From the NCBI RefSeq assembly GCF_000499845.2, contig NC_023749.2, positions 11,727,298 to 11,791,297 of the forward strand: 64,000 bases of DNA, given 5' to 3'. Of this stretch, positions 47,717 to 59,639 are shown piece after piece. Positions within the stretch are counted from its first letter, which is position 1; every line of letters starts with the position of its first letter. A program made the translations under genes and the position numbers. Under the pieces are notes generated by a model. The model had not been told where the DNA came from and searched no databases. It worked only from the letters and a program-made list of their open reading frames with translations. Origin of the DNA: Phaseolus vulgaris. Taxonomy: Eukaryota; Streptophyta; Magnoliopsida; Fabales; Fabaceae.

Positions 47717-50684
47717 TGTAACGTTTCTAATTTTTTTTACCCATATATAATAAAATAAAAGTAAAATAAGCAATATGTAATTAACATATGAATATGTACA
47801 ACTATCTAAAAAAGATATCATTTTTCATAAGAATTTTAATATATACACCAAAAGTTTTCAAAACAAAACCAAGCATTCAAATGAAAGTTATTTATCCTCC
47901 AGCGGTTCACTGAGGAACTCTATTACTTGTAGCCTCATCTGCTGCCGTGTAAAATACAATCATCACAGAAACAAACATAAACAGAAAACAGGGTAAACTA
48001 ACTATATAAACATTTCTATATAAATTTTAATTTCAATTTAATAAACATAATTCATGAAGTCTCATACAATTTCTCAAACCATAAATGTCTATTAAAATTC
48101 ATAAATTCATCTTTCATATGTCTGACTTCTACGGACTCACAACACATAGACACTTGACTCAACTTCCGGAAGACTCGTGTATTGAAATAAACATTTTGAT
48201 ACATGCACCTGCCATACTACTTGCTATGAAATCCATACAACCATGTGCATAACATCTCAATATTTCATAATCTCATCATCTAGTATGACAAAGTAAATTC
48301 ATATGACCTGAAAGACTATCAGTTATATTTCAAACCGCAGACAAAGTCATATGAACCTCCTCGACTCTTACCAACTGAATAACTTCATCTATGTGATTCC
48401 ATTATATCAGTAGAGTCATGATGTCTCATTACGGACCTGACAAATCAATATACCCTAACAAAATCTGAACACAGTATTTCCTTTCCTGAAAATACTATGT
48501 CTTGATCACACTTTCACATCATTCCATATCTCATGTAACACATCAATGCACCATTTAATCACATCATATTTTAAACTTTCTAAATAATCCAAAATCACAC
48601 AATTAAATCATACCAAAGCTTAGAATTTCATTTAACTCGTAATTTTATAAAACTACAAATTACATTGACAATTCATGTTCAGCATTATACAAGCACTCTC
48701 ATTGAGTCAATTAACTATTATGTCATTTGATTTCTAAACCAAAATCATTTAAAATCAAACCACCAATTCCCATCAAACATTTCATTTGAATTAATCCAAC
48801 AAACTATTCAAATAATTAAATAACTCATTCAATTCCAAACTCATATATATTCTACAACATCTATTATATCTACGCTTTTTACATTTCAATCTCAAACAAA
48901 TCCCAATCTACTCAAAACTAAGAAATCTTACAAGAAAATTTGAGATTGGTGACCACATCACCCCATATCCAGATCTTTTAGCCTAGGATTCTATTGGCAA
49001 TTTAAACTAGCTTACCTTATTTGAACTTGAACAGATGCTCCCTCCAAACTACCAAAAATTCAAGGGGAGTCTAACCTGCACCACATAATCTGGATAAAAA
49101 ATCTAACTATACCACTAGGACCTTAAGCTAACAGAGACTACTGATGAAGATAAAAGTATCACATGCAAGCTTAAACTAAAGACAAACATAACCAAATCAA
49201 AGCTAACTCAAAGGAAAACGAGTCAAGAATGAACTTAATCTATTTGAGATTTTGATCGAACAATTTTGTAGAGTTCACTACCAAGGGTCCAATGACAGAC
49301 TCTGGTCGGTCAAACTAATAAGCGAGGAGGTCAGAATCTTAAAGAAAATTGAGAGAAAAGGAAAAAGGAGCAAAATTGAATTTACTCTATCAAAGATTCT
49401 GATGGGGCAGTCATGTAGTCTTCATTGCCAGAAGTCTAATGGCATACTCCGATCGTCAAACTGATGAGCGAGGTAGTCAAAACCTTAGAGAAAAGGCAGA
49501 GGAAAAGAAAATGAAGTTTTTAGAGAGATGATGGTTATTTTAAAATGAGACCTGAATAACTAAATTTCTATTTATATGCTCTTTTAAATTTAATAATATC
49601 CAGGTGATGAGAATCAAAAAGATGTCTTCAATAGAAGAAATGGACAAGGGCTAAAGCATTTAAAGTTCTTCTTATTAGTCTTTGCAAAAGATGAGGCCCA
49701 AGCCCAAGCCCAAGAAGACCCAAGCCCAAGAAGCCCAAGTCCAAACCATGAGGGGCAAGGCCAAGCATTAAATAAAAGAGCATCATTTGAATGACTCTTG
49801 TAGGAGGTGTGGATATTAAATAAATAGGTGTGAATGTATTAGAGAGAGTCACATTGTCCATGTGACTTAGTAGGGGGTGTAGGTGTAGTTTTTAGGAGGT
49901 GTCATAGTAGAAAAAGGTCACACCTCTCATGTGACTTGTTTTTGGTGGGAATTTCAAATGAGTTTCATTTGAATTTTCCCACCTATTTTTCAGCACCTCT
50001 TAGGCTATAAATAAGGTGCTTGCCTTTGTAAAATTCAGAATTGGAAAATAGAAGTAGAGAAACTATACTCAAGTTTAGAGAGAAATTGTGAGTTTTGTTG
50101 TCTTCTTCTTCCTTTGCCTTATCTTGTGTGCCAATGGTGAGCTTCAAGTGGCGGCAACCTTTCACTTATCTTGGAACAAGACTCCAAGTGGCGTGAATGC
50201 AGTTCCAAATTCTCAAATCCAGCAAGCTTCATTCAATAAGTGTTCATTCTTTCATCTCTTGTAATTTCAATCGGTAGTTTCAAATGTTTTAGTGTTCTTC
50301 ATCCTTTTCACCGTTTGATTTTGTGTTTCTTAGCTTGTTCTTCAATTTCTGTTCGGTTCTTGGTGTTTCTGTTTTCAATTGCGTTTATATCATGTTCCAC
50401 GGTTGTGTAAAAAGAAATAGCACTCTTAATGAGTTTGGATCATCATTTTGGAAGGCTTGGTCTCCATTGATGACTCCTTAAGCTTCTTTGCACTCATTCT
50501 GTTTTCAGCTTGTTGTTTTGTGTTTTTGTTTTCGTTTCCTTTGTTCTAAGCACTCTTTGATCCTTTAATTGTTGTTATTCTTCTCCTATAATGTTGTTTT
50601 CAAGAGTTCTAAAGTGTCTATGTTCAATGCAACTCTAAAATTATACCACTTTTACTCTAAAATTATTTTTCTCAATCCTTTCAT
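47717..50684 (-). mobile_element. Solo LTR, 2-kb family, copy C
   Basis: Bounded by a perfect 5-bp duplication TATTT at 47712-47716 and 50685-50689. The left end is TGTAACGTTTCTAATTTT and the complement of the right end is TGAAAGGATTGAG. It is collinear with copies A and B, with a TATA-like CATATAAATAGAAATTT near 49564-49580 on the minus strand and the same CT-rich leader. A roughly 1.03-kb unrelated segment (about 49604-50630) is inserted between the TATA region and the right end; without it the LTR is about 1.94 kb. A partial internal duplication is visible: the 49230-49330 segment (ATTTTGATCG..., AAACTAATAAGCGAGGAGGTC) recurs at 49390-49480. Confidence 0.88.
49604..50630 (+). mobile_element. 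LTR-like insertion inside solo LTR copy C
   Basis: This segment is absent from copies A and B at the same point. It starts TGATGAGAATCAAAAAG and contains a TATA box (GGCTATAAATAAGGTG, about 50003-50018) followed by transcribed-looking leader words such as CAAGTGGCGGCAACC and CAAGTGGCGTGAATGC, so it looks like a solo LTR of another family. The TG start is clear; the right end is uncertain (perhaps ...TTCAATGCA) and no target duplication was found. A (AAGCCC)n-type run lies at about 49697-49740. Confidence 0.55.
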
Positions 50685-50689
50685 ATTTT

Positions 50690-53600
50690 GAATTTATAAT
50701 TTGAAACACATTTTTAAATTCTATAATCTAACAATCGAAGACATGAACATTTTAGGCTTTTTTAACATTATGGAGGTACATAGAAAAACCACTGAATATA
50801 AGAGGAAATAGCCTAACAGGAATGTGGACCTGACATCAAAACCCATCCCAAGTTAGGGAATGTTTTGGGTTGTAAAGGAAGCAAAATATTTAGGCAGTTT
50901 CTTCCTGCACCCATACATTTTTCTTCCTGCACCCCCACAATATCATGCAAAAACCATATTGTCCCTATTATTTTTTAAAAATTCCAAAATACACTGTATT
51001 TATTTTTTTACCTTCCAGATTATGAAATCCGGAAAATTTTCGGATTGACACTTCCGATAAATTTTTGGATCCACCAATCCGTAATTCAAAATATACATTC
51101 CACATTTAAAAAAATCCATCATTCAAAAAAAGCATTCTGAATTCACCAATCCATAACAGAAATATGCATTTTGGATTCAAAAATCCATAATTAAAAAAAA
51201 AACATTCCAGATTAACCAATATTAAGAGCATCATACCAATTTGAACTTGCATCTTATTATTTTTTATAATTATTCTTTATTTCGAATTTAAAAATTTGAA
51301 ATTAAAAAATATAATTTGAAAATCAAAATCAAATTCTAAAAAATAAATCCAATGCAAAAAATACATTTTGAAAAAAAAAATCTGGAAGACAAAATCTGAA
51401 AATACATTACAGAAAAAAAAATCCAGAATTCAGAAATATACTCCAAAAATACAAATTTAAAAATATATTCCAAAAAAATTCTAAAATTATTTTGTTTATC
51501 TACACCCTCCTTTCATTTTAGGTTATTTTCGTAATTTTTTAAAATTATTTTTGTCATTTTACTTAAAAAATAATACAAATTTAAATTGATATGATACTGG
51601 AAGAATTTGCCAACATTTAAAGTGTCTCAATATTAAATGTAGTAAAATAAATAGTTGAAAGATTATCAATTACTACTTTTTATTTTTAAGGTCAAAATTG
51701 TACCAAGATAAAGTAAAATCTTCACTGCTGAAAATCAAACCTTTTATAGGCTTAATTTAATGAAAGTTTCTACAGCCACTTTTTTACTAAATGTTTCAAT
51801 AATGTAAGATTTAATAGTTTGAAATTAACTCTGCCAACTTTCCTAAATATTTAATGCCTACATTTTTTTCCAAAGTATAATATCATTGAAATTTTATGTA
51901 GAAAAACTTCCTTAAATCAATTTCAATATGGCAATTACTTTCAAATTTCATTATAAAAAGATGAAAATGCCCTTAAATAAAATGGATATATATAAAATTA
52001 TATTCTGGATTTTCTTTTCATGTTTTCAGATTTTTTTTTTCAAAATGAATTTTTTTATTGTGGATATTTTTTCTTTTATCTAGAATGAGATTTTAATTTT
52101 GTTTCTAAATCTTTATTTCCGAAACACAATAATCTCTTTCATATTTATTTTTTTGGAATGTATTTTTTATAATTTTTCATTTTTCATTTCCGAAATAAAG
52201 GATTTTTTAAAATATTTTAAACTATGTAGGTTACAGGTTAAAAAAGATTGACCGTAGAAAAAAATTTGCTTTTCATTATTTTGAAAACGAACCTGACCAT
52301 GCGCTTTACAGGTCCAAAAATCTAGTGGACTAATTAACCATTCTTCTTGCACCTCTACGTTTTTCTTCCTGTACTCCCAACAATATTATGAAAAGACAAA
52401 AATACCTTATTATTTTATAAAGCCCCCAAAATGCACATAAGATCCATATTACTCTTTCTTCTTTGTTTGCCCACAGACTGCACACATGGATTCCATTTCT
52501 CTCTGAACAACGGCAGCGTTGCTCAATCTCTTAGCATAGGAAGGTGTTTCTTTTGGTAGTGGTCGATAGTGTCTTGGATTATCGTTTCTGGAGTTTATAT
52601 ATAGTATTCTAGACAATGCAGTTTAATATTTTTACAGAATCAGAAATCACATTTGTTTTTTCACATTCTGGATTTGGAAATCTATAAATCTTCCAGATTA
52701 AGGAATCTGTAAATCTTCTGGATTGAGAAATTCGTAAATCTTCCATATCCATCAATCCATAATAGAAATTAGATTTTCGGATTTAGCAATCCAGAAATCA
52801 ACCATTTATGAAAAATTTGTTTTTAGAACACCTCCTCATTGAATTTTAAAAATTGTGGGTGACTAATACAAGTGTTAAAGGCCTTGTTGGCATTTTGTTC
52901 CTCCACCCCGTACTTTCCTGCACCCTCATAATTTATTTAGTTTTAAAAATATTTTTATGCAAGTTTTAGGTAAGGTTCTAATCTAAATCCGTACTTAGAT
53001 TTTAAAATTAAAATTCATACTTTTTATGAAAATAATTTAGATTTTTATAAATTTATATTCAAATATTTGAATTGAATTTTAAATCAAAATTCATATTTTT
53101 ATAAAAAAATTAAATTGAATTTTAAATTTAAATTCATATTTTCTTAAATGTAAAAAAGTTTAATATTATAAATTAATAATACCAAAAATTAAAAGTAACA
53201 CAATGCATAAATTCTTAATATTCAAAATATATCTACCTATAATACTTTAATTAATATTAGATTTATTTATCAAGAAAAAAACTAGAACCTTTAAATGTTC
53301 ATTTAAATTTGATTAATGAATTTTTTTAACAAATTTTTTTAGTTGAATTACTTTTCTTTAGTTGACGAAACTTGAAATTTTGACTTTTTGAAATTATGTG
53401 AGTCTCAAAAGAACTTAATGGTTGTAATTGTCTTATATACATGTGCAGAAATATTAAAGTTATAAAAGCATATTGTACCAAAAATAATAACACAGAAATG
53501 GAACTGTGATGGATAAAGGAAAATAAAGGGATGCGCATTGCTTTGATGCTATAGAATCTAGGTAAAAAGTAATCAGAAGTTCCGAGAAGCAAAGATTAAA

Positions 53601-53972
53601 CAAGAACGTGGTTAGTTCAACTAAGAAATAAAATTTGGATTTTTAATGGATTAATGTGTGAAAAATGGAGCAGTTTGGTTCAAATAAGATTTGTTTTCCA
53701 TTCTTAATTTTAGGATATGGTGTTTAGTTGTGGGGTTGATATAAGTAACTGGTGAGGTTTGTGGAGTTTGGTGATTTCGTCATAAGTTGCAATGGTTTAT
53801 GGTCATTCGTGGTGGTGATAATGAGAGGTGGTTGTGGTGGTAAATTGTTGATTTTTGTTTTTTTAGTTTTTTTTTTCACTTATGGATTGTGTAATTCTTA
53901 GATTTTATGGATTATGAAATATGAAATATAATTATTTTCATTTGATGTATTTTAGATAATACAATTTGAAAT
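50690..53972. other. AT-rich repeat region before the Tat element
   Basis: No gene is supported. TTCTTCCTGCACCC-like words followed by CAATATYATG recur near 50897-50945, 52340-52385 and, in weaker form, 52900. Between them are many short dyads of the type TCCGGAAAATTTTCGGATT and AATCCATAA. The edge words GCATCATACCAATTTGAA (51229) and TTTAAATTGATATGATACTGG (51581) are inverted relative to each other. These look like remnants of one or more MITE-like families. The frame at 53326-53592 has no domain. Confidence 0.5.
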
Positions 53973-54679
53973 TGTACCGGCACTGGGCGAGGTTGGGACC
54001 CACCTACCTGTCCGATGCCTAGTCAACCTGACCGAGAGACCAAGAGGTCAAGACCTTTGTAGACTTGGCCGAACGACCGAGAGGCCGAGACCTTTGGAGG
54101 CTTGGCCGAGCGACCGAGAGGCTAAGACCTTTGGAGGCTTGGTCGAGAGACCGAGAGGTCGAGACCTTTGGAGACTTGGCCAAGAGGTCGAGACCTTAGA
54201 AGACTTAACTTAGACGGCCGAAGACCACAGGTATTTGGCCGATGGCCGACCCTCACCATGGGAATTTGGCCGATGGCCGAACCCCATTACAATTAACGCT
54301 TAAACGGAGATCAGTGAAGCTAATCCATCATCAAGAATTAGGTAATGCAACCCTAAGCGCTATCCACCTCAATAAACGAGCCCAACAAGGTAGGCCCACT
54401 AGAATAATATAAATAACACGCATTTCAAGGAGTAAGGTATGTCATTTATTACTGTTCACCTACCTCAGAGCTGACCACTCGCTTTACTGACTTGAGCGTC
54501 GGAGTGCCTTCGCAGGTACCCCCACCATCCGGTGTTCACCCGACGACCGAGTCCTGAGTGCCGAAGGATAAGCAGGAGGACGAGAAAGATCCCAGTTCGT
54601 CACTCAGTCACCTGCCCGACCGAAGGAAGAAGAAGAAGACTTCAATAGTTCTCTAGGTCCCATCTCCCTAGCAGGAACA
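53973..54679 (+). repeat. 5' LTR of the Tat element
   Basis: 707 bp, TGTACCGGCACTGGG to CTAGCAGGAACA. U3 holds about four tandem units of about 37 bp (54060-54200), each with CTTGGCCGAGCGACCGAGAG followed by GAGACCTTTGGAG or variants. A TATA-like AATAATATAAATAACA near 54402-54417 probably starts transcription. It differs from the 3' LTR at about 18 positions by eye. Confidence 0.95.
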
Positions 54680-54681
54680 AT

Positions 54682-54700
54682 TGGCGCCCACTGTGGGGCC
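54682..54700 (+). other. Primer-binding site of the Tat element
   Basis: TGGCGCCCACTGTGGGGCC starts two bases after the 5' LTR. A TGGCGCC... start just after the LTR is the expected position and form of a tRNA-primed minus-strand start in plant gypsy elements. Which tRNA is used was not determined. Confidence 0.8.
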
Positions 54701-54729
54701 GAGGGAAACTAGCTGAAGGAAAAAAGTAG

Positions 54730-55698
54730 ATGGTTTCGACAAGAAGCATGGAAAGAATGGCTGAAGCCGACCAAACAATGCTGCTGCTGTCTCTCCAGAG
54801 GGAGATGGCCGAGATGCGAAGAAAGGCCGAGGAGGCCGCTCAGAAAAATGAGCAAAAGCTGCAAGTTCTCCGTAGGGAGAACGAAGATATGAGAAAGAAG
54901 CTGGGGGAGGGAGGACCCTCTGTCATACCGACGAACGTGGTCGGCAAGTCCTACACCTCTCCGCCCGACCCAGATGTGGCCGAGGGGGCGAGAGGCCGAC
55001 CCCCTCCCCGCGAGACTGAGATGGGCGACGAGTCGTGCCTAATCAGGTCCACCCGGACGACCCTGACGGCCGACCTGAACCGCCGACATCCCTTTACCAA
55101 CAACATCATCGAAGTCCCACTTCCTGAGAAGTGGAAGGGTTTCAACCGAGACCGATACGACGGGTCAACCGACCCGGACGAGCATATGGGCGCCTACACC
55201 ACCCATATGAGTCTCTACACCTCGGACGACGCCGTCTTGTGCCGAGTGTTCCCCCCATCCTTGAAAGGTGCAGCCCTTAGTTGGTTCACCAAGCTCTCAC
55301 CCAACTCCATCGACAACTTTGCCACGCTCGTCGCAAAGTTCGAAACGCAATTCGCGACCAGCCGGCCGCACCATCTGACCTCCATCGCTCTGGTAGGCAT
55401 CCGCCAGGAGAAGGGAGAGTCGCTGAGAACCTTCGTGGATAGGTTCAGTAAAGTGGCGATGAGCATCCGGAATTTGAGTCCGGACGTCGCCATGCACCAC
55501 ATGCTGACGGCCTTGCGCCCGAGGCCCTTTGCCGACAACCTGTGCATGCAGCCGGCCGACAGCCTGGACGAGCTGAGAAAGAGAGTTGCTAAGTACATGC
55601 AGCTGGAAGAGCTAAGAGAATTTCGTAACCAGGCCCGTGCCGAGTCCGGTGGGGAGAAAAACAAGGAAGAGAAGGATTGTCAGGGGCGGCCGGGTTAA
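54730..55698 (+). pseudogene. Tat gag, N-terminal and core part
   Basis: This open frame of 322 codons begins at ATG 54730. It has an acidic, coiled-coil-rich N-terminus (residues 1-65, MAEMRRKAEEAAQKNEQKLQ) and the retrotransposon gag core at residues 130-300 (GFNRDRYDGSTDPDEHMGAY, LKGAALSWFTKLSPNSIDNF, RQEKGESLRTFVDRF). Gag would form the virus-like particle that packages element RNA. The frame shifts at about 55690 and again at about 55756, so gag is split from its zinc-finger end. The rest of the 322 codons are intact. Confidence 0.9.
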
Positions 55699-55756
55699 AG
55701 GAACGACTGACGCCGGGAAAACCGAGACCGACCGATCTGTTTCTCGAGGTATACAC

Positions 55757-56800
55757 CCCTGACGACCGAGCGGGGGAGGATTCTGGACGAAGCTCTCAAC
55801 GCCGAGCTGATCCCTCCCCCAAGGAAGGTGGCCAACCCAAATAACGCCGACCAGAGGAAGCAGTGTCGGTACCACCAGAACACCGGACACTCAACCGACG
55901 AGTGTCAGGCCCTTAAGGATAAGATCGAGGAACTTATCCAGGCTTGGCATCTCCGCCGTTTCGACAGGAATGGCCGAGACCCACCCGGCCGGGCGGATCC
56001 ACCCAGGCGGACGAGGTCACCTCAGCGCGGTCGAGAAAACCAAAATAACAGAGGCGACCGGCAACCCGCAAGGGCCGATCCCCCCAGGGAGGCCGATAGG
56101 AAAGGTAACCGAGAGGTTATCAACACTATAGCCGGCGGCTTCGTCGGGGGAGGAAGCACAAACAATGCCCAAAAGAAGCACCTCCGGGCGGTGCACCAGG
56201 TAAACGCTGTGGCGTTCCGACCAAGAATGCCACCCATCACGTTCACGGACGAGGACTTCAAAGGCGTAGACTACCGCCAGCTGGACGACCCGATGGTGAT
56301 AGCGGTCGACATAGATCGATTCACCATAAGGAAGACTCTCGTGGACCAAGGAAGTTCGGTAGATATCCTCTACTGGAAAACTTTCAAGGGCACGAGAATG
56401 ACCGAGGCCGAGATGATGCCATACGACGACCACGTGGTAGGATTCTCGGGCGAAAGGGTGGGTACCAAGGGGTATATCGACTTGTACACCACCTTCGGAG
56501 AGGGGAAGAACACCAGGACCATCAAAATCCGGTACCTGGTCATCGACGCCAACACCTCCTACAACATCCTCCTCGGACGACCATCCATCAACCGGCTGAT
56601 GGCCATAGTATCAACCCCTCACCTCGCAATGAAGTTCCCTTCAAAAACAGGGGAAATTCTCACGGTCCACGTAGACCAAAAAGAAGCACGAGAGTGCTAC
56701 ACCGAGAGCCTCCGGGTGGAACCCAAGGGTCGACACCTCTCCCCTCAGACTAAGGAAGTCCTCCCGAAAAGACCGCTCCCCCAGGAAGGACCGACCGAGG
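55757..56800 (+). pseudogene. Tat gag zinc finger and aspartic protease
   Basis: The product continues gag with a modified zinc-finger motif (CRYHQNTGHSTDEC, followed by LKDKIEELI) and an Arg/Pro-rich linker. It then enters a retroviral-type aspartic protease around 56265-56660: FTIRKTLVDQGSSVDILYW has the active site as Asp-Gln-Gly where Asp-Ser/Thr-Gly is typical, and YNILLGRPSINRLMAIVST is the conserved C-terminal part. An open frame of 384 codons (to 56982) runs past a frameshift near 56800 into nonsense. The protease would cut the gag-pol polyprotein. Confidence 0.85.
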
Positions 56801-56802
56801 GA

Positions 56803-57278
56803 AATCAAGCCAACCGTGGCGTTGGTGGACCTCGACCCCCGGGCGACAGAAGACAGACTGGAGGCGAGAGAAGAGCTAAGGAGAGTCCCCCTCCTCGACG
56901 AAGAACACAACACGACTATAGGAACGGCCTTGGCAGCGGCCGAGGCCGAGATCATGCATGCCGCGCTAAAAAAGAATATTGACATGTTCGCATGGACGCC
57001 GGCCGACATGCCGGGGGTGAGCCCGGATGTCATCACCCAAGAATGCCACCCATCACGTTCACGGACGAGGTCTTCAAGGCCTTAAGGGGAGTCAACATGA
57101 AGCTCAAGCCCGAAAAATGTACCTTCGGGGTCGAAGGAGGGAAGTTCCTAGGCTTCATGCTCACCCACCGGGGGATAGAGGCCAATCCCGACAAGTGTCA
57201 AGCAATACTCAACATGAGAAGCCCGAACAGCGTGAAGGAGGTACAACAGCTCCTAGGACGGCTGACCGCCCTCTCTGA
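56803..57278 (+). pseudogene. Tat reverse transcriptase remnant with core deleted
   Basis: The region before RT is readable in a new frame after about 56803 (VALVDLDPRATEDRL, MHAALKKNIDMFAW, ADMPGVSPDVIT). At 57037 it breaks into a 34-nt segment copied from 56221-56254 in the protease region. Sequence then resumes at the RT C-terminus (VNMKLKPEKCTFGVEGGKFL, EANPDKCQAILNMRSPNS). Everything between, including the YxDD active-site loop, is missing; compared with related elements roughly 190-200 codons are lost. Another frameshift at about 57280 precedes RNase H. Confidence 0.88.
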
Positions 57279-57280
57279 TT

Positions 57281-59541
57281 TGTTCCCCGCCTGGCCGAGA
57301 GGACGAGGCCGATGGTACAGCTCCTCCGAAAGGGCAAAAAGTTCGCCTGGGACGACCAATGCGAGGAAATCTTCAAGCAGTTCAAAGAGTTCCTCACATC
57401 CCCGGCCGTCATCCAGAAGCCGAGGGCCGACCACCCAATCCTAGTGTATCTGGCAGTCTCTGAGGAGGCAGTCAGCGCGGCCCTGGTACAAGAGACCGAG
57501 GGCGAGGAACGTCCAGTGTACTTCGTCAGCCGAACCCTCCACTCGGCCGAGACCCGATACCAGATGATCGAGAAGGTGGCTCTCGCACTGGTCCTCACGG
57601 TAAGACGGATGCGCCCATACTTCCAAAATCACTCCATAACTGTAAGAACCGATTACCCTATTTTCAAAATTTTATCTAAATCGGACCTCACAGAGAGGAT
57701 GATAGGATGGTCAGTCGAACTCTCCGAGTTCGACAGACGCTATGAACCGAGGGGCGCCATCAGGTCTCAATGCTTGGCCGACTTCTCGGCCGAGCTGACA
57801 CCGCTACCCACCCTCTCAGGCGGGTGGACTCTCTATGTGGACGGCTCCTCAAATTAAACAGCCTGTGGAGCGGGAGTCGTCTTGGAGGGGTCGGGTGACC
57901 TCTTCTTGGAACAAGCCCTCCAATTCGGATTCCGGGCGACCAACAACCAGGCTGAGTATGAGGCCTTGCTGGCCGGGCTGAACCTAGCCTACGACATGGG
58001 AGCGCGCGAGGTTACATGCAAAAGCGACTCCCAGGTGATGGTCGGCCAAGTCAATGGAGATTTCGAGGTTAAAGAGCCTTTGCTGCAGCGGTACTACCAC
58101 GCGGCCAAAAACAGCCTCGCCCGCTTCAGCAAAGCACCCTTGCAACACATACCGAGAGAGGACAACAAAAGGACCGACATCCTATCAAAGCTCTCGGTCA
58201 CAAAAAAGAAGAGCCATCAGAGATCACTCATACAAATATGGCTGAGACACCCTAGTGTGACGGAGGCCGAAGCCGAGTGTCTGGCCATAGAAGAGGAAGA
58301 GGCCGAGGCCGACAACTGGATGACACCCGTCATCCGATACCTAACGGACGGCACATGCAAGGCCGACCAAGATAAGGCGATGAAGCAACAATGCACCCGG
58401 TACACCATGATCAACGAAGATTTGTACCGGAGAGGCTACTCGACCCCCTTGCTAAAATGCATCACCAATAAAAGGGCCGAGTACATTCTGGTCGAGATCC
58501 ATGAGGGAATCTGCGGAAATCACGCCGAGGCGAGGACGATGGCCGCCAAGGTCTTGAGAGCCGACTACTACTGGCCGACCATACAGGGCGACTGTGCCGA
58601 ATACGTGAAGAAATGCGTCAAGTGCCAAGAGTTCGACCCCCTCCACCACACCAAGCCAGAAGAACTACACAGCATCATCTCCCCGTGGCCGTTCGCCATG
58701 TGGGGGATGGACATTATCGGTCCATTCTCCCTAGGGAAGGGGCAGACCAAGTTCCTCTTGGTGGGAGTCGACTACTTCACAAAATGGATCGAGGCCGAGC
58801 CCCTCGCCTCCATCTCGGCGAAGAATGTACAAAACTTCGTATGGAGGAGCATAGTCTGCCGATTCGGCGTCCCACACACAATAGTAACTGACAATGCCCG
58901 ACAGTTCATCGACCGAGGCCTACAATCCTTCTATGACGACCTGGGCATCAAGTCCATTACGGCCTTGGTGGAACACCCACAAACCAATGGGCAGGCCGAG
59001 GCCGCCAACAAGGTCATACTCAACGAGCTGAAGAAGCGTCTGGGCAAAGCAAAGGGCCGATGGACCGAGGAACTGATCGAGGTACTTTGGGCATACAGGT
59101 GCACCCCCCAAACTACCACACAGGAAACACCCTACAGCCTGACGTACGAAACCGAGGCCATGATCCCAGTTGAGGTGGCCGAGCCCACCATACGACGGCA
59201 AATGTTCGATCTCACCCTAAACGAGGAAAGCCTAGCGGTCAACCTCGACCTGGTAAGTGAGATGCGTGACAAAAGCAAGATTCGGGAGGCTGCCTGCAAA
59301 GCCCGGGCGTCCAGACGGTACAACACCAAAGTCCGGCCAAGATGTTTCCAGAAGGGCGATCTCGTTTGGAGAATGCGCAGCGACGCAAGAAAAAATGAAG
59401 GGAAGTTCTCATCCAACTGGGAGGGGCCTTTCCGAGTCCGAGAAGTCGCACAAGGAGGAGCCTATCACCTAGAATGGCTTTCAGGAAAAAATTGTACCGA
59501 GGACGTGGAATGCCACGCACCTCAAGTTCTATTACAGCTAA
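57281..59541 (+). pseudogene. Tat RNase H and integrase
   Basis: One frame from 57312 to 59858 is broken by a single TAA at 57855-57857, inside RNase H. The first part holds the RT-RNase H connection (FAWDDQCEEIFKQFKEFLTS, RPVYFVSRTLHSAETRYQMI). A second RNase H-like domain has YVDGSSN before the stop and NNQAEYEALLAGLNLAYDMG and CKSDSQVMVGQVNGDF after it, keeping the acidic residues. The integrase has a His-Cys zinc domain (VEIHEGICGNHAEA...CVKCQ) and a DDE core: Asp in GMDIIGPF, Asp in IVTDNARQF and Glu in QTNGQAEAANK. An A-run at 59486-59491 shifts the last codons; the ancestral stop is probably at 59539-59541. Confidence 0.9.
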
Positions 59542-59639
59542 AATCAATAAAATCACGCACTCTTTCCTCACCCAACCAGGGAGGTTTTAACGAGGCGTTT
59601 TCATCAAAGTGTTGGAAATATTCGGCCGAACAAGCAATG

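Noticed and set aside
55215..55664. 149-codon antisense ORF opposite gag
   Set aside because: It mirrors the gag frame in GC-rich DNA with RNY-type codon bias; a shadow frame.
56017..56433. 138-codon antisense ORF opposite the protease
   Set aside because: Shadow of the zinc-finger/protease frame; unlike the 60212-62411 antisense ORFs it has no domain and no promoter-like sequence.
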